Below are positions 27,020 to 36,497 of a stretch of DNA of 64,000 nt, piece by piece. The stretch covers positions 124,001 through 188,000 of the forward strand of contig CAJMPR010000006.1 of assembly GCA_905215345.1 (NCBI GenBank), given 5' to 3'. Within the stretch, counting starts at the first letter, position 1. Each line of letters opens with the position of its first letter. The notes beneath the pieces were generated by a model. It did no database searches. It had not been told where the DNA came from and saw only the letters and a program-made list of their open reading frames with translations. The stretch comes from an uncultured bacterium. GTDB lineage: Bacteria; Bacteroidota; Bacteroidia; Bacteroidales; Bacteroidaceae. Both the position numbers and the translations under genes were made by a program.

Positions 27020-29362
27020 TTATTCTTGGACGCACCGCACGGGAAAGCCGTGCGCACGGCGGTTCTCGTTCGCCACAGTCAAGCTACCCGAATTGAAACC
27101 CAGGCTGCTCCCGTGCACACTACTCTGCCCACCGGGCGAGGACAACCAGCCGTAACCGCTGGTACCGACGTTGTAGAGCGTCCCCTCCCCGTCGTGCCGA
27201 TAGCCTGAGGCCGGGAGGAAGGTCTTGCTGCCCGCAGCATCATTGTTGAAATAGACAGTATGTCCCCACGGAGCACCGCTTGACCAACTACTTGTCTTAT
27301 AAATATTGGCAATAGGAATACTGATCCAAGAGGTGATAGTAGTATTGGCTATTCCCGTCCATACATCTGCCGGAGCCACACGCCAACCATAAGGAGACGG
27401 ATCGTAGATAGTCTTCTTTCCATCCCAAGGTTTATTGTCCATAAACCCGGCATTTAAAGCACCATTCATCGTATTTTCATCTCCCCACAAGCAATTCGAG
27501 ACTTTCCAATCATTGCTACCTACCGAAGCCGTAGAAATCCAATTGTAAGGAGTTGCAGCACACATATAAAACACTTCAGGTTTCTGTATTGTATTCAATA
27601 TGGTAGACTTGGCATTTCCTCCGGGTGCAGTTGCCTTTTTAGCTGCTATTGTAAAAGTAGCCTTCGATCCGGTTCCGTAGCCATAAAGAGTCACATCACC
27701 ATTAACTAAACCCGAAGTCGTACTATATGTATTTCCACCCGGGAATGGGTCTTTACGTCCAAACTGATAATGCAAGCTATATGCTCCTTTAAAATCCTCA
27801 CTATCAATATCTCCCGCAAATGCGGCACCCAAATTACGATCCATTATCCTCAAAGGTCTCATACGCCCTGCGTCAGCACCGGCATTAACCGTTCCTCCGG
27901 TATACCAGGTTCTGTTGGTATTTGTTTCAATATCTAAGATATATCTCTTATTCAATTCTGCCAAATCCACACCGTCGGTACGCCAGATATGCCAGCTCCA
28001 TAGAATATTCGTCCCATCTGACACTGCAATCAATGCGTTTCCTTTCGCTTCACCGGTCTTGAATTTGACACAACTTGAAGCCGCATCCCATTCCACCTTG
28101 TTTATTAATCCCTCAGCGGTTTCCCAAACGACAAAAGCCTTAGTAACGCCTGTAATGTTCACTCCATCATCGGGTAACATTGGAAGACTATAGGTTACCT
28201 GTGCATAATCTTCCGAATTTCCATTACCCCTCACCGCACCATTAAAACGATACCAGTGATTATCCTTACTTGCCAGGTAGCAATTTGCCAATCCGTCGGC
28301 ACTCAGATTCGTATCGATGGTTACACGCTGGTCGGCAAGGTTGATTCCTTTAATTGAGGAAGTCACCTGATAATGATGATTTCGTTCTACATCGTAATTA
28401 TCCTTATCAGTGGCATTTCCCAGATAAACGACAAATGTAGCTTCATACGTCTCACCTCCTGCACTGGCGGTATAATTACCAACCAATTCAATGTACGTGG
28501 AATACAAAGGAGCATTTTTCTCTATCCGTTCCGTCCAATCTGAAACGGCACTTCCTGTACCTTTTCTATTTTCCGGCATATACCATGTATAGGTAGTTGT
28601 CTTAGCCACGGCATTTTCCGTTCCTACTCCCACATACGTTTCTACGTCAGCAATAGCATCACTACCTGCCGATTGGTAATAATTAGCTTTAGTCGGGACA
28701 TTACGCAACTTGGCACTTGTGATACTGAAAGTCGCTCCCGATGGTAATTTACTCAAATCACATGTAAAAGTCACTTTAGCGACCATACGTGTCAATGTTA
28801 CCGCTATATCAGTAGTAGTATTAGAATTGAACACAGCCGAACTGCCACTCATGGGCAGCAAACTGCTAAAGTCGTCCTGCCCATTCTCAATGGCAAGAGA
28901 AGCGTCTATCAAATTCTGAAAAGTAGAAGAATCTACTACATAACTACCAGTGATGTTACCGACATTGGCACATACGTAAAGAAAACTCTGAGTAGAAGGT
29001 TGCAAAGAAATTTCCACTTTTTTATCTACTAAATCACTCAAATAAGTCTTTGCTTTCAGAACAGCGCCACTGGCTTCCTTTGTCCCTTCAAACTGAAAAA
29101 CGCAGATATTCTTTATATCTTCTTCATTCACAGCACGGGTAGAAGCCTCCGTTTCACCTCCAAGCGAAATATCCATCCCGCCGCCGGAAGCACGGGTGAA
29201 CGCTCCATTACCCTTCAACGGTTGGGAAGATATAGTCAGCCCGACTGTCTTTCCCTGCACATCCGGTTTACCCCCTGCAATATCTTCCTGTTCGTCCGTA
29301 CAAGCGGACGCCAGCAAAAGAAAAGTAAATAAACCGATTATGAATCTATTATTCCGTTTCAT
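27020..29362 (-). CDS. DGR2-diversified fimbrial adhesin (putative pilus tip)
   Basis: 780 aa. Lipoprotein signal (LLLASAC), Thr-Arg-Ala motifs near residues 58 and 76 (pilin-type cleavage), an N-terminal fimbrillin/Mfa-like region (to about 350), and a C-terminal C-type-lectin/FISUMP-like domain (about 480-780) with MDRNLGAA, FGRKDPFP and a final GFPVRCVQE. The last 64 codons are VR2. The lectin-like fold displays variable residues on a scaffold, so this is likely the binding tip of the pilus encoded upstream. The target specificity is unknown. Preceded by the other pilus genes and followed by its own TR, accessory genes and RT. Confidence 0.9.
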   Translation of the reverse strand: MKRNNRFIIGLFTFLLLASACTDEQEDIAGGKPDVQGKTVGLTISSQPLKGNGAFTRASGGGMDISLGGETEASTRAVNEEDIKNICVFQFEGTKEASGAVLKAKTYLSDLVDKKVEISLQPSTQSFLYVCANVGNITGSYVVDSSTFQNLIDASLAIENGQDDFSSLLPMSGSSAVFNSNTTTDIAVTLTRMVAKVTFTCDLSKLPSGATFSITSAKLRNVPTKANYYQSAGSDAIADVETYVGVGTENAVAKTTTYTWYMPENRKGTGSAVSDWTERIEKNAPLYSTYIELVGNYTASAGGETYEATFVVYLGNATDKDNYDVERNHHYQVTSSIKGINLADQRVTIDTNLSADGLANCYLASKDNHWYRFNGAVRGNGNSEDYAQVTYSLPMLPDDGVNITGVTKAFVVWETAEGLINKVEWDAASSCVKFKTGEAKGNALIAVSDGTNILWSWHIWRTDGVDLAELNKRYILDIETNTNRTWYTGGTVNAGADAGRMRPLRIMDRNLGAAFAGDIDSEDFKGAYSLHYQFGRKDPFPGGNTYSTTSGLVNGDVTLYGYGTGSKATFTIAAKKATAPGGNAKSTILNTIQKPEVFYMCAATPYNWISTASVGSNDWKVSNCLWGDENTMNGALNAGFMDNKPWDGKKTIYDPSPYGWRVAPADVWTGIANTTITSWISIPIANIYKTSSWSSGAPWGHTVYFNNDAAGSKTFLPASGYRHDGEGTLYNVGTSGYGWLSSPGGQSSVHGSSLGFNSGSLTVANENRRAHGFPVRCVQE
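27023..27214 (-). repeat. DGR2 variable repeat (VR2)
   Basis: 192 bp at the extreme 3' end of the target gene (stop codon at 27020-27022 directly follows). Differs from TR2 at 10 positions, all template adenines. This is the region rewritten by retrohoming and shows that the element has been active. Confidence 0.95.
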
Positions 29363-29409
29363 AGTCTTTATTTTATTATTTATAATTCACTATCAAGAAG
29401 GAACACACG

Positions 29410-30645
29410 TCACTCCTTCCCCAATTCACCACCATTCGAATCTCCGGTCGAATGGTCACTATCCCAATCTCCGGGAGTTAACTGCGAGTTCCCGCCTCCT
29501 GTATCAGCATGGTCGCTCCAACTTGTATTCTCCCAACCGCCACTGGTCATAGACAATCCCGGATAACGCCCCATTTCATCACTCCACGTATGACTCGGTT
29601 CCCAACCGGATATTACCAAAGATGTATTTCCACCTCCCGTATCGCCATGTCCGCCATTGCTACTATCCCAATGCACATCTGTCCATGTTCCCACAGTCAA
29701 TGTCAGTCCGTCAGCTTCACCCATATCGGTGTTAAACGAATAATCTTCCCAAGGCCGGACGGTCAATACCAGCTCTGCCATACCTCCTTTCATTTTCACC
29801 GTAAAAGTGTAGCTGAATCCGGGCTGAAAAGCAAGATCAGCAGGAAGGTTTGCCAAGAGTTCGGTTTCTTTCGTACTGCCATTGAACTTGACTTTCATCT
29901 CATAGTCCATAGCATCCGCTTTGCGCGGAAGTATCACGGCAAACGCTGAAAATTCCAATGGTTTGGAAGCATCGGTTGCGGTAAACCCGGTCAAAGCAAG
30001 GGGGGTTGTACGGGTAGCATCCTCCACCGGCAAAGCTTCATGCAACTGCCCTTTGACAGGAGCATCCGTCATATTAGTTAAACCGGCGGAAATAATATCT
30101 ACCGAGGTGATATTACTACCTTTAGGTGAAAGGGCAAATGCCAGTTTCGTACAATGCCTTTCCAAATCATTTAATGGAACGGCTGGACTTGCCTCACTGA
30201 CCGTTTTCTGTTCAGTCAGAGAAGTGGCATAATCCATACCGTGTCCTACGGAGACGGTGCATGTCCTACCGCTTCCGCTATTATCGGGATAAGTTACAGT
30301 CAAATCACCGGGTGTCAATGCATAAAAATCGTAGGTACCTGCACGTAGCAGTAAAGAAGTGACCGCGGTCAATGTCCCGTCACCATTCCCTGCTTTATAC
30401 GTGCCTTCCCCCATGTATTCATCTGTTGACAAATCGGGAGTGCTACCTACACGGCGGAAAGCAAGGATACGCAACGTCACATCATCTCCCAACGGTGAAG
30501 ATGAGCGCGTAGTCACCTCAGCGCTAATCCCCGCGGTAGAGAACTGTACGGCAAACGCCCCTTGTTCCCTCAGCAGTAAATCACTTTCGGTACAAGCACC
30601 GAAAAGTAAAGCTGCCAGCAAGTATTTCATCCCTTGATAATTCAT
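29410..30645 (-). CDS. Fimbrial subunit lipoprotein with Trp/Gly-rich C-terminal repeats
   Basis: 411 aa. Lipobox (LFGAC), then VTTRSSS as the maturation site, and a FimB/Mfa2-like beta body (to about 305). The tail is unusual: three degenerate repeats of about 30-35 residues built around GxW...W and DTGGGN, ending Gly/Asp/Ser-rich. The gene lies directly before the diversified adhesin, so it may be the adaptor that carries the tip. The tail could be a flexible linker or a strand-donor segment; unproven. Confidence 0.82.
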   Translation of the reverse strand: MNYQGMKYLLAALLFGACTESDLLLREQGAFAVQFSTAGISAEVTTRSSSPLGDDVTLRILAFRRVGSTPDLSTDEYMGEGTYKAGNGDGTLTAVTSLLLRAGTYDFYALTPGDLTVTYPDNSGSGRTCTVSVGHGMDYATSLTEQKTVSEASPAVPLNDLERHCTKLAFALSPKGSNITSVDIISAGLTNMTDAPVKGQLHEALPVEDATRTTPLALTGFTATDASKPLEFSAFAVILPRKADAMDYEMKVKFNGSTKETELLANLPADLAFQPGFSYTFTVKMKGGMAELVLTVRPWEDYSFNTDMGEADGLTLTVGTWTDVHWDSSNGGHGDTGGGNTSLVISGWEPSHTWSDEMGRYPGLSMTSGGWENTSWSDHADTGGGNSQLTPGDWDSDHSTGDSNGGELGKE

Positions 30646-30664
30646 AAGTAAATAGATTACATCA

Positions 30665-31675
30665 TTAAATTTCTACATCTGTTATCGGATCTCCGGTTTC
30701 CCAATCTACGATTGAAACCGTCGGAGTAATACCGGCAGATGTAAATTTCAGAGTAATTTCATATGAAAATCCTTGTTTGAAACCATCGGTAGGAGCCGAT
30801 ATGGTTTTCTTTTGAAGTCCTCCGTCTGCCAAATCTACTTGTAATTCAATAGAACCGCCTGCCGCTACCGGAGCAAACATGGCATATCCGGTAGTTACTG
30901 CATTACTGGTACCAACTCCCAAGTCTATCGGCCAGGTAATAGCTGCATTATCAGCCGGATTTTCTTGAACAAGCGTCAAATCTCCGGTTGAAGTTCCAAA
31001 AACAGGAGTTACCTTCGAATCATCTGCCGATGAAACTACGGGTAAAGTAAGCGTACATGGCTGTTTCTTCCCTGTTATCTTAACGGAATTTATAGCTCCC
31101 CACAAAGTCTTAGTGTCAGCATCGACTGCATAAGCCTTCACACAAATCTGAGTGAGTAAATGGCTAAAGCCAAAGGAAGCAATCTTTGTGTTCTTGTCAC
31201 CCACTTTCAAAGTAGTGACCATAATATCCGTCTTACCATCGATGTCTCCGAAAGTAACAGTACCGGCTGTCGCATCAAAAGTTACACCGGAACGACGGGG
31301 ATACCAGCCAACCAGTTTGGTTTTATAGCCGTTTGCCAGGTAATAAGCGGCAGGAGAAAAGGAAAGTTCTTTAGTAGAACCGTTTACACTTCCTACCAAA
31401 GCATTTGTTTCATAAGTACCATAAGTCGTAGCGGTAGCATCCGTTGCATCAGTACGCGCAAATGCCACATCCAGATCGGAAGTAAATGCGGAGTTGATCA
31501 TTCCATCCAGTACAGCTCTTGAAAGCGGCTCTACGGAAGATGAAATTCCACTACTGACACGAATTTCCACTCTGCCATCGGTTTGCACCTTTTCCAAAGG
31601 CTCATCAGCCGAACAGCCAGCAAAGATTAACAACAATATAGCGTTAATACCTAAAGTCCATTTACTCTGTTTCAT
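30665..31675 (-). CDS. Fimbrillin-family lipoprotein
   Basis: 336 aa. Lipobox (IFAGC), PLSRAV as the Arg maturation motif (Ser in place of Thr), YYLANGYKTKLVGWYP, FSHLLTQICV, and a C-terminal VDWETGD strand. These are the standard fimbrillin landmarks, so it is probably a pilus shaft or minor subunit, exported as a lipoprotein and polymerised by strand exchange. One of three similar pilins in tandem (30665-33779). Confidence 0.87.
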   Translation of the reverse strand: MKQSKWTLGINAILLLIFAGCSADEPLEKVQTDGRVEIRVSSGISSSVEPLSRAVLDGMINSAFTSDLDVAFARTDATDATATTYGTYETNALVGSVNGSTKELSFSPAAYYLANGYKTKLVGWYPRRSGVTFDATAGTVTFGDIDGKTDIMVTTLKVGDKNTKIASFGFSHLLTQICVKAYAVDADTKTLWGAINSVKITGKKQPCTLTLPVVSSADDSKVTPVFGTSTGDLTLVQENPADNAAITWPIDLGVGTSNAVTTGYAMFAPVAAGGSIELQVDLADGGLQKKTISAPTDGFKQGFSYEITLKFTSAGITPTVSIVDWETGDPITDVEI

Positions 31676-31694
31676 TTTATTTTATGTTTATCGA

Positions 31695-32711
31695 TTATTG
31701 AATTTCCGCATCACTATTACCATCTTCCGTCCAGTCATCTACCGTAGCCAATGCTTCAATCTTGGTACCTATAAAAGTCAAGGTGATTATGAACTTTTTA
31801 CCCTGCGTAGTACCTGTATAGGCAGTACCACCAGTCTTTTTCAAGTTTACCGGAACAACTACCGCAGTAGAACCGGAGTTTACGGTCTTCACTGTCAAGG
31901 TATAGTCACTCGTTCCTGTGGCATTCTTAAGCGGAGCCACCATGGCATATGCCACTTCCTCTCCGGGTGCTACCGCCAATGCTTTCGCTTGGGTGGTGAA
32001 TTTAGCTTCAGGAGTCGCACCTTTTACCCAAAAAGTCATACCGGCAGGTAACGCTCCGCCAAAAGCTGCATCTTCATCTGCAAGACCTTGCTTTAAATCC
32101 ACAGTTATGGTACTGGACGGATTATTGGTTCCAACTTTTGTCAGAGTAATATCTGTCAAGTTTCCCCATACGGTAATTGCATCGGCATCGGCAGCAACTG
32201 TCTTAATGACTAACTGTGTCAATAAATGCTTGAAATCAAGCTGCGGATACGTTCCGCCTTTGGAAGCATCCTTACTTGAAGACTTTTCGGGAGCTGCCAT
32301 AACATCCTGACTTCCATCAAACGTAAATTTACATTCGTTATTGGCAGGAGTATTCCAATTTTCAAAAGGGTACAAACCGCACATATACAAAGTGCGATTA
32401 TCGGCCGGATAATATTTCGCCGTAGCAAAACCTACCGGAGTTACACCCGCATTATCCCCAAAAATCATTTTGTCGTTGGCGTAGGTTGTTGTATAGTTAC
32501 CCGATGTCTCAGATACCAATACACGGGCATCCATTGAATGAGCATTACTCAATGCGCCTTCAAAAGGTGCACGAGTCACTGTCTCTGCCGCAATTGCAGA
32601 AGATGCCACTCTAATTTCTACGTCTTCGTTTGAAACCACTTCAATGACATCACTTTGTGTACAACTTACCATAGCTACTACGGCAAGAAGCGAAAACAAA
32701 CTTTTTTTCAT
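31695..32711 (-). CDS. Fimbrillin-family lipoprotein
   Basis: 338 aa. Lipobox (VAMVSC), VTRAPFEG maturation site, YYPADNRTLYMCGLYPF, FKHLLTQLVI, C-terminal VDDWTEDG strand. Paralogue of the genes on both sides. Lys/Ala/Thr-rich and less decorated than the others, so it may be the major stalk subunit; that choice is a guess. Confidence 0.87.
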   Translation of the reverse strand: MKKSLFSLLAVVAMVSCTQSDVIEVVSNEDVEIRVASSAIAAETVTRAPFEGALSNAHSMDARVLVSETSGNYTTTYANDKMIFGDNAGVTPVGFATAKYYPADNRTLYMCGLYPFENWNTPANNECKFTFDGSQDVMAAPEKSSSKDASKGGTYPQLDFKHLLTQLVIKTVAADADAITVWGNLTDITLTKVGTNNPSSTITVDLKQGLADEDAAFGGALPAGMTFWVKGATPEAKFTTQAKALAVAPGEEVAYAMVAPLKNATGTSDYTLTVKTVNSGSTAVVVPVNLKKTGGTAYTGTTQGKKFIITLTFIGTKIEALATVDDWTEDGNSDAEIQ

Positions 32712-32759
32712 AACTGTTTATGTTAAATGAATACTAATTATTATATTTTTTCAAAATTT

Positions 32760-33779
32760 TCACTCTACTATTCCTTCTCCGTAGCCATCCATTACCCACG
32801 GCGTTACAATCGCTGACAAAGCTACCACCAAACGTTCGCGGAACTTCAGGGTTACCATATAGGAGCGCCCTGCCGCAAACGCTGTTTCACCACCGGAAGG
32901 ACGTATTTCCACATTCGGATAATCTCCTTTAACATCCGTTTTTACAGTCAGGCGAAACGAAGTTTGTCCCGGTTGTAACATCACTTCCCCACTCAATACC
33001 TGGGGAGCTTCGACAGTTCCTTTCACTTCAACCGGAGCCTTCAACGGAAAAGCAACAACATCCAAAAGCGACGACCACTCTCCCAATATTCCGGTTTCAA
33101 TATTTAAAGTGGAAACCGTATTTACACCGGTAAATATCAAACCGGTAATACGTGTTCCGGCAAAATTACCTTCATCATCTACCAGCCGGAAACGGAGCTG
33201 CGTCAATTTATGGTCAAACACCAGCGTACCGGGAGCCTGTCTACGCGAGCCAACGACCGGTGCTACCCACATCACATCTTCTGCTCCCGACAGTCTGAAA
33301 TGTAAGATAGGAGATTTTCCGGCAGTGGTTTCCACATAATTAAAGCCATCTGCATTGGTAGCCGCATAAGGATGATAGACACAAAATTTCACGCTTTTTT
33401 CTCTCTCCAATGGATATGAATACGTATCATTCCAGGAAAGCGCACCTGTTACGGCGTCGATCTTTGTAGTGCAAATATTATTCATCAAAGGAGTACTATT
33501 CCATTCGGTTGTCAAGGGTGTGTTGAGGGCATCCGCCCGTTCGGTCACAACCCCAAACACTCCTACCCGGTCGCCCACAGCAGATAGTCCTTGCAGATTG
33601 TTCACCGAGGCACGCGTTGGGGTTCCCGCGTAACTATCCGTCCGGGCTCCCAACCTGATAAGACCTTCCGGCGAAAAAGCCTGTTGCTCTGTACAAGCAC
33701 AAAACAGCAAACATACTATCACCGGAAAGACTACCTTATCTATCCAATTTATACGCACCACTCTCTTCATATCTATCAC
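32760..33779 (-). CDS. Fimbrillin-family lipoprotein
   Basis: 339 aa; two possible starts (first ATG, or the fourth codon MKRVV). Lipobox (LLFCAC), GTPTRAS maturation site, KFCVYHPY, FDHKLTQLRF, C-terminal VTPWVMDG. Fimbrillin layout. The downstream end overlaps no other gene. Third paralogue of the tandem set. Confidence 0.85.
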   Translation of the reverse strand: MIDMKRVVRINWIDKVVFPVIVCLLFCACTEQQAFSPEGLIRLGARTDSYAGTPTRASVNNLQGLSAVGDRVGVFGVVTERADALNTPLTTEWNSTPLMNNICTTKIDAVTGALSWNDTYSYPLEREKSVKFCVYHPYAATNADGFNYVETTAGKSPILHFRLSGAEDVMWVAPVVGSRRQAPGTLVFDHKLTQLRFRLVDDEGNFAGTRITGLIFTGVNTVSTLNIETGILGEWSSLLDVVAFPLKAPVEVKGTVEAPQVLSGEVMLQPGQTSFRLTVKTDVKGDYPNVEIRPSGGETAFAAGRSYMVTLKFRERLVVALSAIVTPWVMDGYGEGIVE

Positions 33780-33803
33780 ATATAATTCTGACTTCTCTAC
33801 TTC

Positions 33804-34718
33804 CTATATTTCCCCTTCGCCTGTTCCTTCCGTCCAACTATTCACAACAGCCACCAACGTAGAATCCACCCAATTAATACCGATATGGACTTCCACCGTT
33901 TCGTCTGTCGGAAGCTCACCGGCATATAGATTTATAATCTCCGTCATGACTCCGTTCATATCGACGCTTGTACTATATGTCTCATCGACAGAATTGTGCA
34001 CCTGCAAATGCAAACGACAATCATAATAATCCCCGTTTTCAGGACAAAGCAAACCGAACAAACGAATATTCGCTGATGCCGTATAAGCAGGTTCGGTACT
34101 TTTAGTTGTCGCTCTTGTCAATGTAGCGGAAAACTGGGTTTTCGTATCCGGAGCAGCCGAAAGACTTGCCTTGGAAGGTTCGCCGGTCAACAACAATACA
34201 GATGGATAAACCCCATTTAATTTTCCACTCAAAATCTCTGCTTCTTCCATACCCGTCACCTGAAAATGAAGTACCATCTGCTTCACCAACCGTCGAGGTT
34301 GCGGCGCGAATTGCACTGTACCCCGCAAGGGCACTTCCACCTCATCTACATTCCAACTATATACATTGGCAGGCTGTACATCCGAAGCAAGACAAACCTC
34401 TGCCGAAGTAATACGCTCCAATCCGGTAAAATTCACACCGGATGCATCTGTATTGTAAGCAAGTAAGTGATAATTGCCCACAGGAAGTGACATTGAAAAA
34501 TAATCGGCAGCAACCGCTTCATCAGCTCGTTTCACTTCAGTTTCCGTTCCATCATCTGTATAAAAGCAATAACAAGCAGAGGCAGGACAGGCAAAACCAC
34601 TCCAATCAGGAGCGATGATGACAGTTCCTTCTTCCCTGCGGAAATCCAAGTCTACCTCCGTACATGACGAATAAAGCATCGACAGGACAACCACCCAACA
34701 AAGGTTTGCTACTTTCAT
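33804..34718 (-). CDS. DUF5119-type fimbrial anchor-like lipoprotein
   Basis: 304 aa. Lipobox (LYSSC) followed by TEVDLDFRR, a typical start of DUF5119 proteins found in Bacteroides fimbrial clusters. Internal cysteines (ACPASACYC) lie near residue 45. Beta-rich body. No Arg-cleavage motif is visible near the N-terminus, consistent with a subunit that keeps its lipid anchor, like Mfa2/FimB anchors at the pilus base; that inference rests on family context. Confidence 0.8.
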   Translation of the reverse strand: MKVANLCWVVVLSMLYSSCTEVDLDFRREEGTVIIAPDWSGFACPASACYCFYTDDGTETEVKRADEAVAADYFSMSLPVGNYHLLAYNTDASGVNFTGLERITSAEVCLASDVQPANVYSWNVDEVEVPLRGTVQFAPQPRRLVKQMVLHFQVTGMEEAEILSGKLNGVYPSVLLLTGEPSKASLSAAPDTKTQFSATLTRATTKSTEPAYTASANIRLFGLLCPENGDYYDCRLHLQVHNSVDETYSTSVDMNGVMTEIINLYAGELPTDETVEVHIGINWVDSTLVAVVNSWTEGTGEGEI

Positions 34719-34755
34719 TACATTCTTCCTTTCTTACACTTACAGCTTTTTATAT

Positions 34756-36267
34756 TTATTTTCTGCTACCAAACCGGTAACTGATACTAACATTTACTCC
34801 TGTCACTCCAAAATGGTCTTCCTTGAAATTACGGTTGAAATAATAATCAGTAGCCTCAATATCGTAAGCGTTCACATCGGAACTACGGTATCCGCCCCGC
34901 AGACCGACCTCAACGCCCCAATGAGCATTCAATAACAGGTAACATCCCACTGAAAGTCCGCCTTCCCAATAAGTACCGGTACAATTGGAAGTGCCGTCAG
35001 CTATCCGCTTGCTATCCGTACTATGATTATCAAAATCACCTAATTGTCCATAAACACCTATGTAGCACCAGCGATAACGACCATCGCCATTCAGCCAGAA
35101 ACGAGGTTCCAGACTATAACCGGATACTCCCCAATGCTGCTTGTCTCCATCATAATCCCAATTAGCATAGGCAGCAGTGGCCACCGCTGACCAGCGACGA
35201 AGGAAAAAAACTTCTGCCGAAAGGTTAGGTGTAAAAGCGGTATACTCAAAATCGGGAGTCATTCCCGCCCAGCTATACAAGTTCGTTTTTACAGCAATTA
35301 GTGGCTCGAACAGATTACGCTGCTTACGTGCTTCACTTCTCGCCTGCCGTTGGGCGGTCTGCTCTGCCAGCCATTTTTCACGGAATTGTTGTTCTTTAAG
35401 CCGTTCTTCTTCAATCTTATTACGCTGTTCTTCAGACTGTCGTGCTTTCTCGGCACGTTCCCGCTCCTGACGTATCTGTTCAGCTCGTTGTTCTTTCTCT
35501 GCTTCCAAGCGCCTGAGCTCGGCTAAACGAAGTTCATCCGCCTCGGCGGCGGCACGTTCGCGAGCAAGTATTTCCTGAAATTCCGCTTCGGTCAGCTTAC
35601 GACGGTAACGCTCTTCGATAATACGGTGCAAATCATATTCTACCACAATCTCTACTCGTCTAAGCAAAGGGAAGAGTTCTGCCAACATGCGGTTATAAGG
35701 TACGCCGCCATTCAAATCCATCAATTTCTTTTCACGCCCTTTAAAGATGTCTATCTGGTCTATTATCATTAATACTTCTTCCCGTTCGGGCAATGTGGAA
35801 GCATCTACCAATTCGCGTAATTTATCCCAGTCTTCACCTATATAGCGTACCTCTACCGGATAACGTTTCGCCAGATTATATTCAAAATTCAAATAGTTCC
35901 TGAATCCATTGGCACGCTCATGCGCCAACTTTTCATTCGCCACATAACTACCTTCAATGGAACAATACCCTGTCAACGTTACCCGGCGTACATAAATCAG
36001 GATATCCGAAAATGAGGAGCGGATAAACTTATCCAGCTTTTCCAATTCGTAAGCATTATCACCATACCCTTTCAGTATCTGCCATCCACCTTGTGGATAA
36101 GAAAAGTAACAGTTCAAACTGGTGGTTCCTTCCTTGATAACACGTCTATACGTTGAATCCCGATAAAGCTTATCGGGGCTCAGCGTATCCGGTCGCAAGG
36201 TCGCCCAAGCATACATGTGAACCGGAATTACACATATTATAAGTAGTAGTATCGTCTTAATCTTCAT
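34756..36267 (-). CDS. OmpA-like/coiled-coil/DUF3575 outer-membrane protein
   Basis: 503 aa. Signal peptide, an OmpA-like N-terminal domain (about 30-215, with the NEKLAHERANGFRNYL motif), a long Arg/Glu coiled coil (about 215-320) and a C-terminal DUF3575 beta-barrel (about 325-503, aromatic strands, ending YRFGSRK). It could hold the pilus base to peptidoglycan and the outer membrane at once. Sits between the anchor-like gene and the small lipoprotein in the fimbrial unit. Confidence 0.85.
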   Translation of the reverse strand: MKIKTILLLIICVIPVHMYAWATLRPDTLSPDKLYRDSTYRRVIKEGTTSLNCYFSYPQGGWQILKGYGDNAYELEKLDKFIRSSFSDILIYVRRVTLTGYCSIEGSYVANEKLAHERANGFRNYLNFEYNLAKRYPVEVRYIGEDWDKLRELVDASTLPEREEVLMIIDQIDIFKGREKKLMDLNGGVPYNRMLAELFPLLRRVEIVVEYDLHRIIEERYRRKLTEAEFQEILARERAAAEADELRLAELRRLEAEKEQRAEQIRQERERAEKARQSEEQRNKIEEERLKEQQFREKWLAEQTAQRQARSEARKQRNLFEPLIAVKTNLYSWAGMTPDFEYTAFTPNLSAEVFFLRRWSAVATAAYANWDYDGDKQHWGVSGYSLEPRFWLNGDGRYRWCYIGVYGQLGDFDNHSTDSKRIADGTSNCTGTYWEGGLSVGCYLLLNAHWGVEVGLRGGYRSSDVNAYDIEATDYYFNRNFKEDHFGVTGVNVSISYRFGSRK

Positions 36268-36295
36268 ACAAGCATGTTTTTCAAATCTCCGCTTC

Positions 36296-36475
36296 TTACG
36301 GCATTTCAGTTTCCTGTTCTCCGGTATCTATATCCGTATCCATATCTACCGTAATATCTACATTATCTTTATTCTTTTCAGGTGGTAACGGACAATCATC
36401 CAAGTTATCAGGAATGCATCCACCCAACAGCCATAAAAGCTCTAACAATACAAGCCATTTTCCCATCATCTTCAT
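36296..36475 (-). CDS. Small lipoprotein (59 aa) in fimbrial operon
   Basis: Reads MKMMGKWLVLLELLWLLGGC, then a Pro/Asp-rich acidic tail ending TEMP. A clear lipobox (LLGGC) and a strong ribosome binding site (AGGAGG about 8 bases before the start) support it; the stop is at 36296-36298. Its tail repeats Asp-Ile/Asp-Thr (about 40-55). It is too short for most gene callers. Possibly a periplasmic or surface chaperone-like accessory of the pilus, with no known family. Confidence 0.7.
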   Translation of the reverse strand: MKMMGKWLVLLELLWLLGGCIPDNLDDCPLPPEKNKDNVDITVDMDTDIDTGEQETEMP

Positions 36476-36497
36476 CCTTACCCTCCTTTCTTTTTTA

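Noticed and set aside
29410..30645. Second variable repeat in the Trp-rich tail
   Set aside because: No matching template was found in the window, and its repeats vary at many kinds of bases.
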